From an uncultured Solirubrobacteraceae bacterium (GTDB lineage Bacteria > Actinomycetota > Thermoleophilia > Solirubrobacterales > Solirubrobacteraceae), in contig CATPBV010000085.1 of NCBI GenBank assembly GCA_955652345.1, forward strand, positions 1-17,930: 17,930 bases of DNA. Direction: 5' to 3'. Both the position numbers and the translations under genes were made by a program. Position 1 is the first letter of the stretch; each line of letters begins with the position of its first letter. The notes beneath the pieces are model-generated. The model saw nothing but the letters and a program-made list of their open reading frames with translations, made no database searches and was not told the DNA's origin. This document shows, piece by piece, positions 17,334-17,930 of this stretch.

Positions 17334-17341
17334 GAGGAAGG
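17334..17341 (+). promoter_or_regulatory. Ribosome binding site of the secreted-protein gene
   Basis: GAGGAAGG sits with its AGGA core 7 bases before the ATG at 17346. It is the strongest Shine-Dalgarno in the window and fixes that ATG as the start against a longer open frame reaching back into lepA. Confidence 0.75.
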
Positions 17342-17345
17342 TTTC

Positions 17346-17810
17346 ATGAGACTGACACGGATGACTGCTGTCGCGCTGACGGCGATGGCCATGGTCGCGG
17401 CCCCGGCGAGCGCCAAGACGATCACCCTGCATTACTTCTTCAAGACGGTTGGCGTCAAGTTCACCGATGCCGCCGGGCACACCGAGAACCCGCGCGAACT
17501 GCCGGGTCCAGGCGACGTCGGCGATCAGGTCGGCCTCGGTTACCGCGGCGACCACAACCACCATGCCAAGCGCTGGACGGTCTCCTTCCACGTGAGGTGC
17601 GTTTTTAGAAGCTCGACGCGGTCCACCTGCGATGCTCAGATCGCCATCGGCGGCTCGATGCTGCTCGCGAACGGGGCCCATCCCAACTTTGGAGCCAGCG
17701 GCAGGCTCACGATCAGCGGCGGCACCGGCGTCTTCCAACGCGCCCACGGAACGATTGCCTGGGTCACCCCCCCCAAAAACCTGGACATAACGATTCGGGT
17801 CAGAATCTGA
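17346..17810 (+). CDS. Small secreted protein, probable dirigent/allene-oxide-cyclase-like beta barrel
   Basis: The 154-residue protein starts with a clear Sec signal peptide: basic MRLTR, a hydrophobic Ala/Met/Val core, and a cleavage site after about residue 23 (ASA before KTITL). The mature part of about 131 residues has alternating polar/hydrophobic strands, a GDQVGLGYRGD segment, two cysteines (about 85 and 95) that could form a disulfide, and a SGGTGVFQRAHGTIAW motif. Motifs of the GGTGxxxxAxG type close the barrel in dirigent and AOC-like proteins, so I infer that fold; enzymatic activity cannot be claimed. It is divergent from lepA and has an excellent Shine-Dalgarno. A C8-A5 homopolymer near its end (17767-17779) is a possible error or slippage site. 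Confidence 0.75.
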   Translation: MRLTRMTAVALTAMAMVAAPASAKTITLHYFFKTVGVKFTDAAGHTENPRELPGPGDVGDQVGLGYRGDHNHHAKRWTVSFHVRCVFRSSTRSTCDAQIAIGGSMLLANGAHPNFGASGRLTISGGTGVFQRAHGTIAWVTPPKNLDITIRVRI

Positions 17811-17863
17811 CGCCCTCGGCGCCGGCAACGCCCACGGACACGACCTGGCCAACCAGCGAGCGA

Positions 17864-17879
17864 CCGACCAGCCGGTCGG
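17864..17879. other. Short GC hairpin downstream of the secreted-protein gene
   Basis: CCGACC (17864-17869) and GGTCGG (17874-17879) form a perfect 6-bp stem with a 4-base AGCC loop, 53 bases after the stop codon. There is no T tract, so a classical intrinsic terminator is not supported, although actinobacterial terminators often lack one. I see no gene or other signal in the remaining sequence from 17811 to 17930. Confidence 0.25.
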
Positions 17880-17930
17880 GGCCCGTCCACGCCGCCCCAG
17901 GCGACACCGGCCATCAGCGCAGTCGCGACC

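Noticed and set aside
17864..17879. Intrinsic terminator after the secreted-protein gene
   Set aside because: The stem is only 6 bp and there is no T tract; I list it only as a hairpin.
17811..17930. A partial minus-strand gene entering from the right edge
   Set aside because: Two minus-strand frames stay open through the edge, but the residues are low-complexity Arg/Gly/Pro and run antisense through the secreted-protein gene; no family resemblance.

Overview
This window is high-GC bacterial chromosome packed with genes: 22 protein-coding genes, no intergenic gap over about 75 bases inside the gene-bearing part, no RNA gene, no mobile element and no CRISPR. GTG is the commonest start codon (12 of 22). 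The gene content points to an actinobacterium: an HrcA-DnaJ pair without GrpE/DnaK, a DUF1707 membrane protein, HadA/HadB-type split dehydratases, and a hisI-trpE junction. A dedicated TrpF, a fused HisIE and a preserved Firmicutes-like hrcA-to-era gene order argue against Streptomyces or Mycobacterium and suggest a deep lineage such as Thermoleophilia (Solirubrobacterales/Gaiellales). The lineage is inference; no rRNA is present to settle it.

Region 1 (1-12940, all on the minus strand, read right to left) is one tightly packed run of 15 genes: hrcA, dnaJ, prmA, ndh, mtaB, yqeY, phoH, ybeY, era, hisIE, trpE, trpG, trpD, trpC, trpF (cut by the window edge). Junctions are 4-base stop/start overlaps or gaps of at most 47 bases. 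It joins a stress and translation block (heat-shock repressor and co-chaperone, ribosomal protein methylation, tRNA t6A thiomethylation, rRNA maturation by PhoH/YbeY/Era) to histidine and tryptophan biosynthesis. The order dnaJ-prmA-x-mtaB-yqeY-phoH-ybeY-era matches the Bacillus-type cluster, but a type II NADH dehydrogenase lies where rsmE would be expected.

Region 2 (12941-15472) separates hrcA from lepA. It holds a plus-strand VOC-fold gene divergent from hrcA, a minus-strand operon of a short-chain dehydrogenase plus HadA-like and HadB-like dehydratase subunits (a possible beta-ketoacyl reduction/dehydration module), and a plus-strand DUF1707 membrane protein. The two convergent junctions overlap: VOC and hadB share one CTAG as both stop codons, and the DUF1707 gene overlaps lepA by 14 bases.

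Region 3 (15459-17930) holds lepA (EF4) on the minus strand and, divergent from it, a small secreted protein that looks like a dirigent/allene-oxide-cyclase-type beta barrel. The last 120 bases hold only a short GC hairpin. Several genes that begin transcription units (hrcA, VOC, lepA, DUF1707) have a TANNNT hexamer 6-9 bases before the start codon, suggesting leaderless or nearly leaderless mRNAs. I found no clearly new biological system. The best leads are the SDR-HadA-HadB module, the ndh insertion, the dyad between hrcA and the VOC gene, and the secreted barrel protein.
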